A stretch of 64,000 bases of DNA from Nipponacmea schrenckii (GCA_030562195.1 JAUJPP010000006.1:5022001-5086000); one strand, 5' to 3'. Numbered from the stretch's first letter, positions 24,560-37,992 are shown. The notes: a model not told the origin generated them from the sequence alone. Translations and numbers: made by a program.

Positions 24560-25130
24560 GTCCAACTGCGACTGTTGACACTTTCTTCATATGATCATGT
24601 TATGAATTTCTTTGATTGGTTGGGCTAATGAAGTTTTGAGAGAAATGTTGACACTTCTTCTTATGATTATGTTCAAAACAACATGAATGTTTATCATTGC
24701 TTGTGATAATGTAGTTATGATCATGTTCTATTAAAAAAATCATGGATTTGTATTTTAGCAGGGCTAATGGAGTTTTGAGATAAATGTTGACACTTCTTAT
24801 GATCATGTTCTATTCAAAATATCATGGAAATTTATCTTTGGTTGGGCTAATGAAGCTACGAAAGACATTTTGACACTTCTGCTTATGATCAGATTCTACC
24901 TTTTTTAAAACATCATAAACTTTTTCGAGATATGTTGACACTTCTTCTAATGATTATAATCTACCTATATTACAAAAATATGGAGGTTTATGCCTGATAA
25001 GGCTAATGCAGTTTCGAGAGAAATATTGACACTTCTCATCATGTTCTATATTTAACCAATATAGAGCATGATGAGGAGTGTCTATTCTTGATTTTGCTAA
25101 TGAAGTTTTTACACTTCCGTCTTCTTAAAA
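24560..25130 (+). repeat. Degenerate array with GTTGACACTTCTTATGATCATG motif
   Basis: Seven blocks, 65-140 bp apart, combine GGGCTAATGAAGTTTTGAGA, GAAATGTTGACACTTCTTC and TATGATCATGTTCTA (motif starts near 24574, 24647, 24786, 24870, 24934, 25026 and 25110). One copy holds a 23-base inverted repeat with a five-base loop (25030-25080). The spacing is irregular, so this is a decayed local array and not a fresh satellite. Confidence 0.72.
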
Positions 25131-28100
25131 CAATGTGGTTTCCATTATTGATAATAGGGGGTATGTATGGGTTTTTTTTTATTTAAAAGTTCAAGGTCAA
25201 TGAAGTTCTTATTTTATTGACTTTAAAAGGAAAACAAGAATGATTTTGGAATATTACCAGATGAATCTGTATACCCAGAGATGATGGGAGCCGAGATAGA
25301 TAAAACGTTTGATCGTTAACGATGGGTTCCAAGAAGGGAGCCACGATGGTCATCTCCCACATGTCCACACTACTGCATGGCAAACAATTTACATTGCAGA
25401 CTGCATGACATGGTATGTTTTCATTGTCGTCCGACAGATTCATGCTGACGTAACACATCACTGCGATGCGATTTCCTATTACATATAGTAGCTTTAATAT
25501 CTAGTAACTATGATTCCCGATATTGCTCTTGAGTTGAGCTGTTAGTAAATATGCACGATACCAAGTCAAGTACTGCCTTAAGTACTATACTATATATCAA
25601 AGTTGATATTATGTCTTTAAGTCCAGATAGCATCTTTGTAACAATATATCTTGGAACCAATATTGTATGACTTAATCTAAGAATTCTTATTATCTTTCTA
25701 TAATCGACTAAAGCAACATTTTTTTCACCTCCAGAACCTCAGGCATTCTGTCTGCATTTTAAATGTGAGCGATATTTTTATAAGAAAGTGTTCACGGTTT
25801 TGAAGCAAAACACATAACGGTAGTCGATAGATTAAGGGATCTGATGAGGAACGTTTTCAGACCGGTTTGACCAATGCCAACTGAGTTCAGCCCACAAGAC
25901 GGAAAGCGCGGCGTAGGCTTTTATTTGTCTTCTGAGATAGTTGATATTACTTGATAGTGTACGTACATATCCAAAATTATATCGATGAACTGGAATAAAT
26001 ATTGTTCAATAAAGAAAATCATATTTTGTTTTATGAAACAGTCATGGTTGAGCACCCATGGATGGCAAGAAAAAGATTTGCCCGTAATTATTAATTTGAA
26101 TGAATAATCGAATATTCCGTCATTCGGAAACAAAGTCGACATGTGATTTTTATTTATTCTTGTGAAACATTTTAATACTTATATCCGATTGAAAACAAGT
26201 TCTTTTGTTGTCTTTAGCTTGGCCCATAAATAAATTAGTTTGCCTTTTTCGAAGTCGTTGATATAATATATACATGCTGCTTCATTTATACAACGAGGAG
26301 TCACATAGTTGTTTAAAGCCATAAGTCATAGAAGTTAAAGTATCTTCGAGCGGAAACCTGCTTGCAAAAAAATTAACCCCAAGTGTTTATGGTCTTGACT
26401 GCTAAGAAGGGGTCGCATAGTTTTGAAGAAATATGACCAATAAAAATGGGCCAATCATAAGAGGTCAATAGCTTTAAAACTTGATCTTTTCTAGAGCCTA
26501 GGTCTTACATTAAAAACAAAATAGTCGTCAGCCGAACCTTATTCAATCATGTCCTGGGTAGGAAAGAAGAAAATCACCCTCTTTGCTGAAAAGCAAATAT
26601 CACAATTCTTATTCAATATATATTAGGTTGTTTTTTAACTGAATAAAATGAAAGCGATAATTTGAAAGTCTTTTGGTTTTATTAGCACTTGATTCTTCAA
26701 AATTGTGTGGCAAAAACGCCCTATCAGTCTTCTCTCATCTGGTAACAAGTCCATAAAAACATTAAAGGATGGTCAGCGGTTTACAGAATTTAGCGATGTA
26801 ACTGTTGCTACCTTATTATTGATATTGATAGCTATGAGATACAATCAGAACAGAACAGAAGTTATCATATGGTAGAAATGTCAAATTCTGACAGTAAAAG
26901 AATGTTGACCAGCCAAATGATTTACATCAACTTTTAGAATCTCTTAAGCCAGTGTCGGACGTCATCGCAAACAGCTGATAATGGATAAGTGTTAAAATGC
27001 AGAAACGTATTAGTCAATCAACAAAGATGTTGGGACTTGCATCAATTAGCAAATTTAACTTGCTGATGCTTGATGACCACGTATGTCAAGTTCGTTTTGC
27101 CTCTTTATCTTTACTCTTTTTTTTATCGCGTTGCAAAGACGCTATTTCTATTACCTACCTGAAATTTAAACATAGCAGTATTTCCAACATCCAAGATACC
27201 AGTTTTGTCCCATTACATTTTTACAAGGGTATCATCTGTGCATTATAGATTAAAACTGATAATGTGTTATAACAATTGTGTTCTGTTTTTTGGATCGTAA
27301 TGTATCGACCTGTAACAGTGCTTATTTACCGACTTTATTAAATGATTAATTTTGAGTGGTTCATAACCACTGACTGCGCTGACAATATAAGAATTAAATG
27401 TGCTACATACCAAATTAATCCTAGTGACAGTGAAAGTGACAATTAAGGTATACTACTGAGTGTGCTTTGTAGAAAAATGGATTTAACCCGATAATCACAA
27501 TGTAAATTGTTGTGTCCAATAAATGGAGCTGTATATACCATTATTAAAGTTGTCTTTTACAATCTCAAAAAATTCAAATTTTCAGAAGCCCAAAAATTTG
27601 TTTGTTCTTCTTTCAAAGAATTGTAAAGTCTTGAGTGGTTTTATTAAAAGTATCTTTAGATAAAACACTTGATTTCTTCCTCTGAATTCAATGTACGGAA
27701 AAAAACCGACATGCATCTATCATAATACACTATCTATCCATTGGGATCATTCAAGATGGAAATAAAGCCAAACCTTCAAGTTTACGAAAGGACTTGCCCA
27801 CAGTGCTGCAAAGATGACATGTTCAGAGAAAAAGATTATAATACCGACTTGTTGTCCATAATTAGGCATTTATGGCATGAGACATGATATGGTTTTATCA
27901 AATTAAATTAAGCCGTGCATAACTTATTTTGTAACCTGTATTTTATCAAACACCATTCATTATCAAAACTTGCTTTAGTTAGAACCTGGTTATTTCCTAT
28001 TATTAATAATAACCTGATTTATTTAGCTTAATTTAATTATACCTGCGTATTAATAGCGGTACTGTGGTTTAACTCTTTTATCAATAATGAAATAAAAAAG

Positions 28101-28438
28101 ACACAGGTTTACTTTATCTTGTTATTTTAGAGTTTTTTCTTTGAAATGGCAGGTTAATGACGTCAACTGAATAATTAAGCAAAGACAACGATTTGTTCCA
28201 ATTCAAAATTGTTCTTTTCTCAGCATGCAGGACATTATGTTCTACACTATCTGGCGTTTATAATGAACAGATATTTTATCAATAATTTACAACCAATTTT
28301 ATATATTCATTTTAGCAGTAGCCTAATAAAAAGTGCAGGGAATAACTGAAGTGGTCGGGTAGTTTGTATCTAACTAGAGCTGACAAAAACTATAAAGACC
28401 TCTAACCAAATCTCAATACTGAAAAACACTACTGTTAT
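25131..28438. other. Intergenic with weak minus-strand open frame
   Basis: A 92-codon minus-strand frame (25461-25183) has a protein-like stretch (CNVNCLPCSSVDMWEM, FLEPIVNDQTFYLSRLPS) and a GT after CATCTG, but no recognised domain and no partner exons. I do not call it a gene. The rest shows nothing recognisable. Confidence 0.4.
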
Positions 28439-28439
28439 A

Positions 28440-28773
28440 CAATATTTTCGTTATTGGGATAACACTTTCTTGGTATAGCACAGATTCTCGTGTTGAAAGT
28501 TGGCTGAGACCCAAACGGGTTCCGAACCAGTGATCTCAGAGTCAGTCACCTAATCGCCAGTTATACATGTCAACCGTCTAGACTACTCGGCCAACGGACC
28601 ATCCACCATAATGGAAGGCCGCGAACCGGTAGAATTTACTGCGAACATGCATTACCGATTAGGTGCCTGACTCTGAGATCGCTGGTTCGGAACCCCTTCG
28701 GGTCTCAGCCAACTTTCAGCACGAGAATCTGTGCTATACCAAGAAAGTTTTATCCCAATAACGAAAATATTGT
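28440..28773. mobile_element. Foldback of two tRNA-like SINE copies, head to head
   Basis: A left arm at 28440-28556 and a right arm at 28656-28773 are inverted copies of each other (about 117 bp, a few mismatches) around a 100-bp centre. Read on the minus strand, the left half has a type II tRNA-like head: an A box in TTGGCCGAGTAGTCTAGACG (28581-28593 core) and a B box in TGGTTCGGAACCC (28517-28529), with a leucine- or serine-tRNA-like spacing. The right half, on the plus strand, keeps the B box (about 28682-28696) but not the A box. Both halves run outward to GTGCTATACCAAGAAAG and CCAATAACGAAAATATTG. This is a SINE family different from the one at 7872. Confidence 0.8.
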
Positions 28774-28922
28774 TGCAACACCACTTTCTAAATGACAATA
28801 ATTCATCTCATGTAATCAGCCTTGGGAGCTGTGTCGTTACCGATTATCAGAGGGGTAATGCACGTTATCCCAATAAAGAGTATATTGTTGCAACACCACT
28901 TTCTAAATGACAATAAATCATC
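28749..28922 (+). repeat. 60-bp direct repeat at the end of the foldback
   Basis: TTATCCCAATAA, then ATATTGTTGCAACACCAC and TTTCTAAATGACAATAA, occurs at 28749-28810 and 28862-28922 with few changes. It probably represents the 3' end of the tRNA-like SINE present twice. Confidence 0.88.
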
Positions 28923-31900
28923 ACTACTGTTATAGTTTAATTTTGTTCTATTTGTCTAGATATATTGGAGCTTATCTATCATAACGATAGGCTTGATGAG
29001 ATGCTTTGAATCGTCATTTACCTTAAGCCCACCTACAGAAAGCCAATCCAGGAAGCCCATCTTCACAAAGCCCATTTTTTTCTTGGTAGAAAATACAAAG
29101 GAGTTTAAATGAATATCTGTAATCCGTGATTGAATGTCTAGATTGTTACGTATATTACAAAGAAACGATCATTATAAAAAAAAATATGACAAGCATGTCG
29201 AGACTTGGTGAGTTGTAAAATTTCAATTCCCACAGTGTGGTTTATTAGTTTTATAAATTCGATATGACAGAAAGATATTATGAAGAGAAAATGGTCTCAA
29301 CTTTTATCGATTGTTGACGATGAGAACTGTCAAATTTGTTTTTCATCAACTTTCTTAACTTTGATTTTCTTTCGAATACAAAGTAAAAAACTATAATAGC
29401 ACATCATAATTCTGGTAGGTCGTAAAATAGAAAACAGTGTACATAGAAAACACATAATATTACTTGATGCATCATATTGCAATTACATTCCAATATGCTA
29501 TTACAAAAGAAATATGTTTTTATGCTGTAGGCTTTAAAACTAGATATTGCGTGAAAATAAAGATCCTTTTGGTGTTTTCTGCAATTATTCCTTTTCTAAA
29601 ATCGTAAAATTGTACCAGTTGATATTATAATCACAATCAAACTAAAATTATATACGTAAAAGCTCTTTTCCAGGAGTGGTTTGCAAAAAAACTTTACCAT
29701 AAGTATAGTGTTTATCGATCACATTAAGCAATTATAAACTTTCAAAATTATACATTGATTTATATTCAGAAGTACCGTTCGAAGTGTTTCTCTTTCAGCT
29801 TACGCATTTTTTTGACAAAAAATGTATCCAATTTATGCTATTGCATACGAACCAGATATGCTAATTTCTAACAGTATGGGGAACCTTATTAAATGATTTA
29901 ATTTAATATTTAGAAGACTACAAAATTAAAACATTAAAGATCATACTTTTTAACGACGCCTTATTCAAAGTAAATAATGCGTGAAGTTTTATTTAGAAAC
30001 TTAATATCAAGAGCGGATTTTTTTTGGTTTTGAAGCTAATTAGGTTCAAATGGTGAGAAAACAAGCAACTTGAGTATTTGGCCTCGAATTACTAAAAAAT
30101 TGTATTTTGCATTCTTTAAAGAATTGAAGGCATCCTGTCATTCTGTAGTTATAACTTATAAGGTATGTGTCTGGACATAGAAGACAAATTTTTTACCGAT
30201 ATGTAGGTGCGACATATCAAATTAACAAATTTACCTTGTGTTATACGAATATTAATATAGTGGATTCAGGTCGATATACACTAAATTCGAGGTTGGTATA
30301 ACTTGCAACAAGTTTTGTATGTTCAAAGAATCAAATTTCAAGAGAAAAAGAATCCTTGGTTGTCATGTAGGTGTAATCAGGTGATCATATTGGGTTAAAA
30401 ATCCGTCCCTGACGATGATGACAGTGTAAATTGTTGAAATGTGAATGCCCAGTTACAGTGAAATTACTCGTAACTTTTCAGAACAATTCATATATTATAC
30501 GATAAAAATCTGTTACATATTTTTGAGTAACAATCTTTGCTTTTTGAACTCGACATGCATTCATTAAGTTCTCATTTGTTTATCGAACCGCTATTCTTAA
30601 TGAAGTTTTTGCTACATCCATCCTGTTAATTGGGAGAATCAAACCCCCACCTCCTTCAAATCAGAAAAGGCTCCCGAGTTGGACGTTTTGAATACGTATA
30701 CAAAACTTTAATACGGCTATTTTATGGTCTTCAAAGAGTCCCACAATTAAATACATTTTGAAGTGAAAAGAATTTACAAGATTTGTCTCACCCTGAACTT
30801 CACATGACTTTCTTGTCATTATACATCAAGTACAAGTTAATGAGTTGTTTTTTCAATTTTTTTAAAAAAGATTTCGTTTATTAAATTTCTCACTCTTTGA
30901 AGTCGGAATTTTGAAATTTAGATGATCAATGTGTTGCAAATTGGAAGGTAAATATTATGTATATCACAGGTAAAAAAAAAAGACAAATGACATAGTTAGT
31001 AAGGCAGAACATATTTAATACGTTACCTGTTTCGCATGAGCCCAATCTATTATCCAGAGTGTTAACTAGAAAACTTTTCTCACAGTTCAAAAAATATACC
31101 GCACACACTTCAAGAAAAGAGGTATCAGACTTCTCACTGGCACACACTACTCGCTCCAGTATCTACAAGTTTTAAAAAAAATCGATGTAGCGAGTATGTG
31201 TATCACGTGATGATAATACGGCTGTAATGTGAGTGATGAATGAAAGAAGCTCTAATTATAGATGGACGGACTACTTTTCACCCGAGTCAATTGAGTAGAT
31301 AAACGAAACCATTTAATAGATCGATTACCTATACTGTTCTTTTATGTCGCATTTACCATACTGTCTTCTTGAAGATCTTCCATGGATTATCGTCACCCAT
31401 CATAAAACTTAACATTAGTTGTCCTAAAAAATCTCAATGCAGCCTTCATCTTTGGCATAAAAAGCAGTTTATGCTCATCAAGAAAGTATCAGACCAACAA
31501 CGTCTGAAAAAATACTTTAAGACTTTTTCACCAATTGAAAATGGAATAAGAGAAAAACATTATTATGCTGCATTGAAGTCGATGATTTTCTTCTATGTTA
31601 TGACACCTATAGGCTACAAAAAACAAAGAGGACTTTGATTCTAAGCCCTATACATCATTCTCTCAATGCATAGTTTGTTCCCGTTTTCTTTGACTATCAT
31701 GTATATTTTCATTTCATTCATTTTGTTTTTTGAGATCATTTTGGAAATTAAGCAGTGTCCTTTAATTATTTTGCTTCTCAGATAACTGTGGGCTTTCACT
31801 AATTGATTGCTTGAATGTCACTTGGGAAATTTGATCATAGCTGTTAAACGAGTACATATATTGGAAATGAATTGAAACGAATGTGAAAATGTTCAACTGC

Positions 31901-34900
31901 TCCACCGGTTCGGTATAAAGACACATTCTGTTAATTTTAAGCGTTTGGTATAAACTTGCCACATAAAATTCTCAAGAAGTTAACAGTTCGTGATCTTTAC
32001 TTCGCCACTTCACGGCAATTTAGCAGTCAATGTGAAAAATATTAAAACGTTAAGTGTTTTTCTGTCAATCTGGCAGCTTATTGGTCTCTTCTCGTCAAAA
32101 TTGTTTTTATTGAATCGAGCTTAAGAACGGGAATCAAAAACACCGCAAATAAAATCTTAAAACATCAGGAATTACTTCAAAACCATGTTCTACGAAGTGT
32201 ATTCAATATGAACATCAATCAAAAATAATGATTTGCTAAAAAGAAGGAAGTAAAACGAAATTCAATCAATAAAATGTTGAAATGATTTTAAGAGTCAGTC
32301 TGTTTTGGGGAGTGTTTCTTGTGGTCAAATTTGTGAAAAACTTATATTACATTCAAGAAAAATCTATCCCTTTACGTATCTTTAAGGTTTAACTTTAAAC
32401 AAATCCTGTTGTTCGTATCAACGCCAAAACTATTTATAAAGTTTACGTATACCTTTTAGATTCGTTATTCATTTGGTAGTTCTAATAAGTTACTGTACGG
32501 AGAAATATGTCTCATATGTCAGCATATTCTTAACATTAACTAAATAATTTGGACCAAACACCAAACCATTTTAACTAGCTCATTTAAAACAAATTCAGTT
32601 TGATCTAGTGCATATATAGAATCATATAATAAGAACTCGTTTCAGGTTTACTTTACGATGTTTTACGATGAAACTGCCTACGTGTATTTAAGAATCTGAA
32701 TTCTCGTTTACAAAAAATAAAAAAAAATAGTTTTAACGCATAAAATATTTAGAAAACTTATTCTATGTTTGACACAAAGGCTAAAGTTTCCTTCAAACAC
32801 TTTATAAGAATAATGCTATAAAAACGATTTAAAAAATACTCGCCAAAGCAAAGGCCGTGCACATTGACCCATACATAAGGGATAATTAGTAACATTTTCT
32901 TATTAACGCAAGGAAATTTCTCACATATAGTTACTTCAATTTCTAACCACATTTGAACAGAATGGATGGAATGATGCGACTAAATTGATGTAGTTTTGTG
33001 ACACAGAGGCCGACAGTTCTTCTTTAACTGAACCGAACCACCAGAATCAGAACTTGTTAAGTTGGCTATTTTTAATGATTTTGTAAATCTTTCATAGAAT
33101 AGACGAGTCCAATTATATTTAAAATGTTAGTGGTGACTTGGTAAAACAAGTTTCCGGCTGAACCAATTTTAAAAGCATTAAGTGGCTCATTATCTTGTTT
33201 TTCTAAAACCGTAAGACCGATTCAGAATTAGACGCATCCTTTCCAAATAGAATCTAGTTTAATTTCTTACTGATTCTAATTTATGATCTGGTTTTAGAGA
33301 TTACTCATATTATTACATAAGCATGATAAGCAGTTTACAATATCAGACAGACGTCTAATGTGGTATCAGCCATTGCGTGAACAAGATTCTAAGAGATTTG
33401 CAAGGACCATGACGGTACATATTGGTCTTAAACAGTCGACCAAATAGCGTAAAGCTATTGCGTTACAGTATTGAAAATGTCTGCTCTCCGATAAAATGCG
33501 TTTCTTTGGAAAATATATATTGAAATCAAAGTCCATAATAGAGTATTTAATGCTCAAAGACTAATGGTCAAGGCAAAATAAGGCACGTTACCAGCATGCC
33601 ATTGCTATAGTAGTTGAGAAGACCATGAATCCAAGAAACGGAAGCGGGATGTAAATCATATGAAGAAAAATAAATAGTCAAAGTACTCAAACCGATAATA
33701 GTAATGAGGTAAATGTGAATTTTCTCCAATATCTATATTGGATATCAGTTCCCAAATTAATCTGATATTTATCTGAGACAAGATATATATATATATACCG
33801 CATAACTTAATCGGATTAAAATTCCTCTCAAGATATAATTACTAACTGTTGTGGTAACATTTGAAAATATTTAAACGGAAATTTCACTATTTAAAGGGTA
33901 TATTGTTTAGACAGAAAAAATTACTTTGAATTCATTGTATAATCTATAAACAAAATTTTGGGTAAAAATGATCCAAATGTATGCCGGTTTCTGACTGTTA
34001 TAAACGTGGACTTAGACAGAAGACAGAATGTAGCACAATTTTTCCCTTCTCATTATTTTACCTCCTTCTCGCAATTATCCACTATCATCTATGGTCATTC
34101 TAAATATGTCAGCGAACAGTAGTCTATGAAAACCAATATACTTAATCATTACCAATTAAGCCTCCCCTTTAATGAATAGCAGAATTGATATTGGATATTA
34201 TAACATCAAAAGGTTTATTGTTTAGGTAATTTGACAAATAACACAAATTTTGTCGATAAAGCTTTTTAAAGGAAAAGTATATTTGGATTTGATTAAAAGG
34301 TATTTCGTCATCCAATCCCCTCGGTCGATTTCCGTTCACAAAAAAGCAATATGCAGGAGAAATTACCCTTATGAGTACCCTTGTGAGATCAATTCAGCAC
34401 GTGCATATCCGGTCGATGCCGTGGTTTCGAATCAAAATGAGACGTTGATCTCGTTGTAAATGTCCAAAAGACTGCTTAGAAATAGTTGATCGTGATTTGT
34501 CGAAAGAATTGAGATTCTGTCCTTACGGTTATATTCAAATCGAAAAGATGATGTCCAGGCTAATTATCCCTCGATGCATTAGATGCATAAAAGTAACACT
34601 ATATGCCTATTTCTTACCTGCTTTGGCCAATTTTCAAGTTACACCTACCTCAGTTGTTATTGTTATTTTAATCAAAACAATATTGTTTGTTATGCAGCCT
34701 GACCTTTATGCCAGAACCTCGCCTGGAACTAAAATATATCATCCTCTGTCTTGGGAGAATATACAATCTTTTTCGTCTCGTGCAATTCATTAAACCTTTT
34801 CAGCTCGCAGGAATTATTTTCCTAAGGAAAAACTTTTAATGGTCTTAAGATTAAATAGTTTTTTATTATTCCCACTTCAATATTGAAGCCGAGATAAGAG

Positions 34901-36110
34901 TGATTGAATCTTTTCTAAACATTAACCAACAAAAGACGCAAATTCCGTTCATAACATTCATTAAGATCAAGAGTTTCTCGGTGGCAAGAATGGCATTAGA
35001 TAATTATTGAAGGCCATAAGAATTCAAGACATCTTGATGCTTCACTTTATCATTAAAATGAAACGATGTTATATTGTTTAAGACATCAGTTATTCTAGAT
35101 TCAATTTTTTATCAACTTTTATTGCATTAGGTCAAACGAAGTTACTCGAAAGATCTGAGAAATAACGAATTCTGTCACAATGCTGTCTTTTCTGAATTCC
35201 TGGTAAGCTCTTTACCATAAGAACTAAGCTATTTCTGCATAATGTGATTAGTGGGGCTCACTTGTCTTCAAGGAAGGAACTACATGCATATGAACAAAGC
35301 ATGGTTCTGCGATGGAAATTAAACAGAATCCGCTTTGAAAAAAATAACCTTATAGATTAATTCTGAGTCATTTACTCTATACAAAATAAAACATATCTCA
35401 AGTCCTAATTATTGATGTTCAAATTCCGATAAAACTCGAAATCAACAAGAAACTGTTTTTTTCTAAAGTGTGATATTGAAGCACCAGACGAATACATAGT
35501 TTAGAATTGATTTTAACATATAATCTTTCTTGCCTGAACGTTATACTTATCAGAATCTAAATTCTTGTTCGCCTACATTTCAAAACGAATTGACGAGAGT
35601 ATTTAAGTCTGAAAAATTCTCTGTAAGAGATTTGCGGTTCTATATTGGGGCTTGCCATGAACCAAGCCTCATTTTCTAATGAGATGTTCCTTTGAACATG
35701 TCTCATTTTGAGTTATGTAGGTTACGTGTGTTACGTTTAGATTCAGTTATTTCTCCTGTATTTTGTCAATATTATACCGTGTTCACCTCAACCTAGAGCT
35801 ACTATCAATCCCCAAACAAATGTGTTTATATTATATACAACGTATTGTGACTGAAACGTCTATTCTCATTCCGATTTCTTGATTATAACATGGAATCTGG
35901 TCTGAATGTCTCAATTTATTCCGCTTGTAATTCTTTCTGATAACGTATCATTTATCAATAAAAGAAAGTGCTGGATACAATTAGACTCAGCATCATTTGA
36001 GGCGTGATGAGAACCAGTTAATCATACCAATATAAGACGCCCACTAAGTCATAGACCCTTACAGCAACAAATTTCCTGACTGTCATGATTATGCTACGAA
36101 CCTTGATACT
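28923..36110. other. Long intergenic stretch, nothing recognised
   Basis: More than 7 kb without a convincing exon, RNA gene or mobile element. A short TA run lies at 33783-33797. Open frames up to 98 codons (34497-34793) fit chance in AT-rich DNA: they lack ATG context, splice sites and recognisable domains. Confidence 0.5.
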
Positions 36111-36146
36111 GTGAGGCAAAATATATTCGTGAGGCAAAATATATTC
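36111..36146 (+). repeat. 18-bp tandem duplication
   Basis: GTGAGGCAAAATATATTC is present twice without mismatch, at 36111-36128 and 36129-36146. Confidence 0.95.
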
Positions 36147-36285
36147 GTTTTGGTATGATCTCCGTATACTTTCACTCGCTGTCTTTTGGAGTTTGTGCTT
36201 GGACGCAAGGCTAATCAATATTCAATAGAATCGTGCATAATACAACTAAGGAGATTTCTGTCGAAACCATTCTACAAAGATTGCT

Positions 36286-36711
36286 TGCCAGTCAAGGTAA
36301 TATACGCCCACTGACTGGCAGCATTAACTTTGAATAATAAATTGGGAAATTACACCAAAAATCATTCATTGAAAATTGTTATAAATACTAATGCCCACAC
36401 CAGGTTTCATCAAAGTCCATTGAAAACTACACCCACAATACCATTTTGACGCGATCTTACTAAGTCAAGGGCAATAACTAAAATAAACATGGAAAATTAT
36501 CAAATTTAAACTAGACCACCGTCTTATCTATTCCAATACTCATACCAAGTTTCAGAAAAATTTATTAAAAAGTTCTTCGAAAAAATAATCAATTTCGAAC
36601 TTGATTTTTTCATAATCTTTAATAGTGTCAACAACAAATGTTGACGGACGACAGACCGACGGACAGGGGCGAAGACAATATACGTCCACATATTCATGCG
36701 GGCGTACAAAA
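36286..36711 (-). mobile_element. Short pearl/HINE-like non-autonomous element
   Basis: On the minus strand it begins GTACGCCCGCATGAATATG, folds as an imperfect hairpin, and continues with a GTCC-rich stretch (CGCCCCTGTCCGTCGG). One to two copies follow of the core found at 43937-45065 (GAAACTTGGTATGAG, TTATTGCCCTTGACTTAG). It ends near a perfect 9-bp inverted repeat (TGCCAGTCA at 36286-36294, TGACTGGCA at 36312-36320) that encloses TATACGCCCAC. Shared start, microsatellite, core repeat and terminal hairpin identify it as the same family as the larger element. Assignment to Helentron-type elements is by structure only. Confidence 0.7.
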
Positions 36712-37117
36712 ATACTTCTCGTTATTCTTCAGCTTACCCTAAAGCATATTGGGTTTAGTCCAGACTGGCGTGTAACGTTATCTTGCCTTAAAGCATGATT
36801 CTGTTAATCCCTATTTGCTGACCTACTATATATTTTATTCGCGTCTTACTGATTGTGTAAATGCACGTCATTTGAAAAGTAAAATTTGAAAGTAAATTAT
36901 TGTTTAATGAGGGAAACTTGGCAGGGCAGTAGGACACGCCTACCCATTCACTACCCATTCACTACCCAAGAGTTTCCTTTCATTTGAACGGCCATGTCCC
37001 TTAAATTAGCATCACTGACAAAGGTAACAGGGTTGAAATCCATACGCCATAAAACCCTGTATCCTCAGAACAATGTGACTTGCTTAGCCGCTGCAATCAA
37101 ATATTGCTTCATATTCA
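36712..37117. other. Non-coding, possible SINE scrap
   Basis: AGGGAAACTTGGCAGGGCAG (from 36911) and CGCCTACCCATTCAC resemble the SINE body in reverse, but the match is too short to call with confidence. A short CTACCCATTCA duplication follows. Confidence 0.3.
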
Positions 37118-37992
37118 GCACATTACAATATATTGTTAATAAGATTCTCATTTATCATTATGGGATCGATGCAATTTCGTTTAACCAATTGCTCAACGTT
37201 TTTATTGTCAGACTGCAATAAAATCAAAGATTAGTAACTATCGGAATTCGAAAACAAACTTAAGGAGCAAGCACCTTTGAAGGTTTCTTTCAGTTCTCGT
37301 GAAAATGATCATGTTAGAAAAGATATTATTCCCAAGAAAATGAAGCAATGTCTAGAAACTTATGTGACCAATCCATCTAACTTCACCACTGATCACAATT
37401 CTGTTATAGAGCTGCGTGTTTGACCTCGTTCAACATCCTGGACTATATATTCATGATTTATCTGCAGAGGAAAAGTAGAGAAATACAGAAAAATGCAAAG
37501 AAAAAAATGTATATTCGTGGTATTTAGTTCCGAGAAATTAAATTTTAAGATCACTGATAATTGCCCTGCCTGTAACGATTAATGCTGTTGTATCTAATTG
37601 AAGGGTACATGGCAGTGATGATTAGCCGAATCTTTTGCAATAAAGCAAGACGTAAAAGTTTTATGTTTTAAAGGGAGATTATGCACAAAAAATCCTACAA
37701 TTATATTAAAGGGGAATTTTCTCCTTTCAAAGGCATATTAAAATTTTATGATTTATATTATAATCTTGTTCCGTGGAGTTACTGGGCGATTGTAGTAAAA
37801 TAGTAATAATAGATTGAATATTTTATTCCAATTTTTATAAATATTTTCATGTTCATGGGGCAACAAAATATTGCTACACATTTCAACGCATTTCAATATT
37901 TTTCTAATGACATTCTCATTTGTCATTATTGGATCGATGCAATCTTTTCATTGTCAGAATGCAATAATATTAACTAAGATTAGCAACCGTAG
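37118..37992 (+). repeat. Pair of about 115-bp direct repeats 0.75 kb apart
   Basis: CATTCTCATTTGTCATTATTG with GGATCGATGCAAT, CATTGTCAGA.TGCAATAA and AGATTAG.AAC occurs at 37118-37232 and 37872-37992. The copies differ by scattered substitutions and a deletion of about 20 bases in the second. The sequence between them shows no coding sign. Confidence 0.8.

Noticed and set aside
25183..25461. 92-codon minus-strand frame as an exon
   Set aside because: Composition is somewhat protein-like and a GT follows CATCTG, but there is no start context, no acceptor I trust and no partner exon.
28510..28600. Type II tRNA gene on the minus strand
   Set aside because: Acceptor-stem pairing and a clear anticodon arm are missing, and the sequence continues into a repeated body. 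It is a SINE head.
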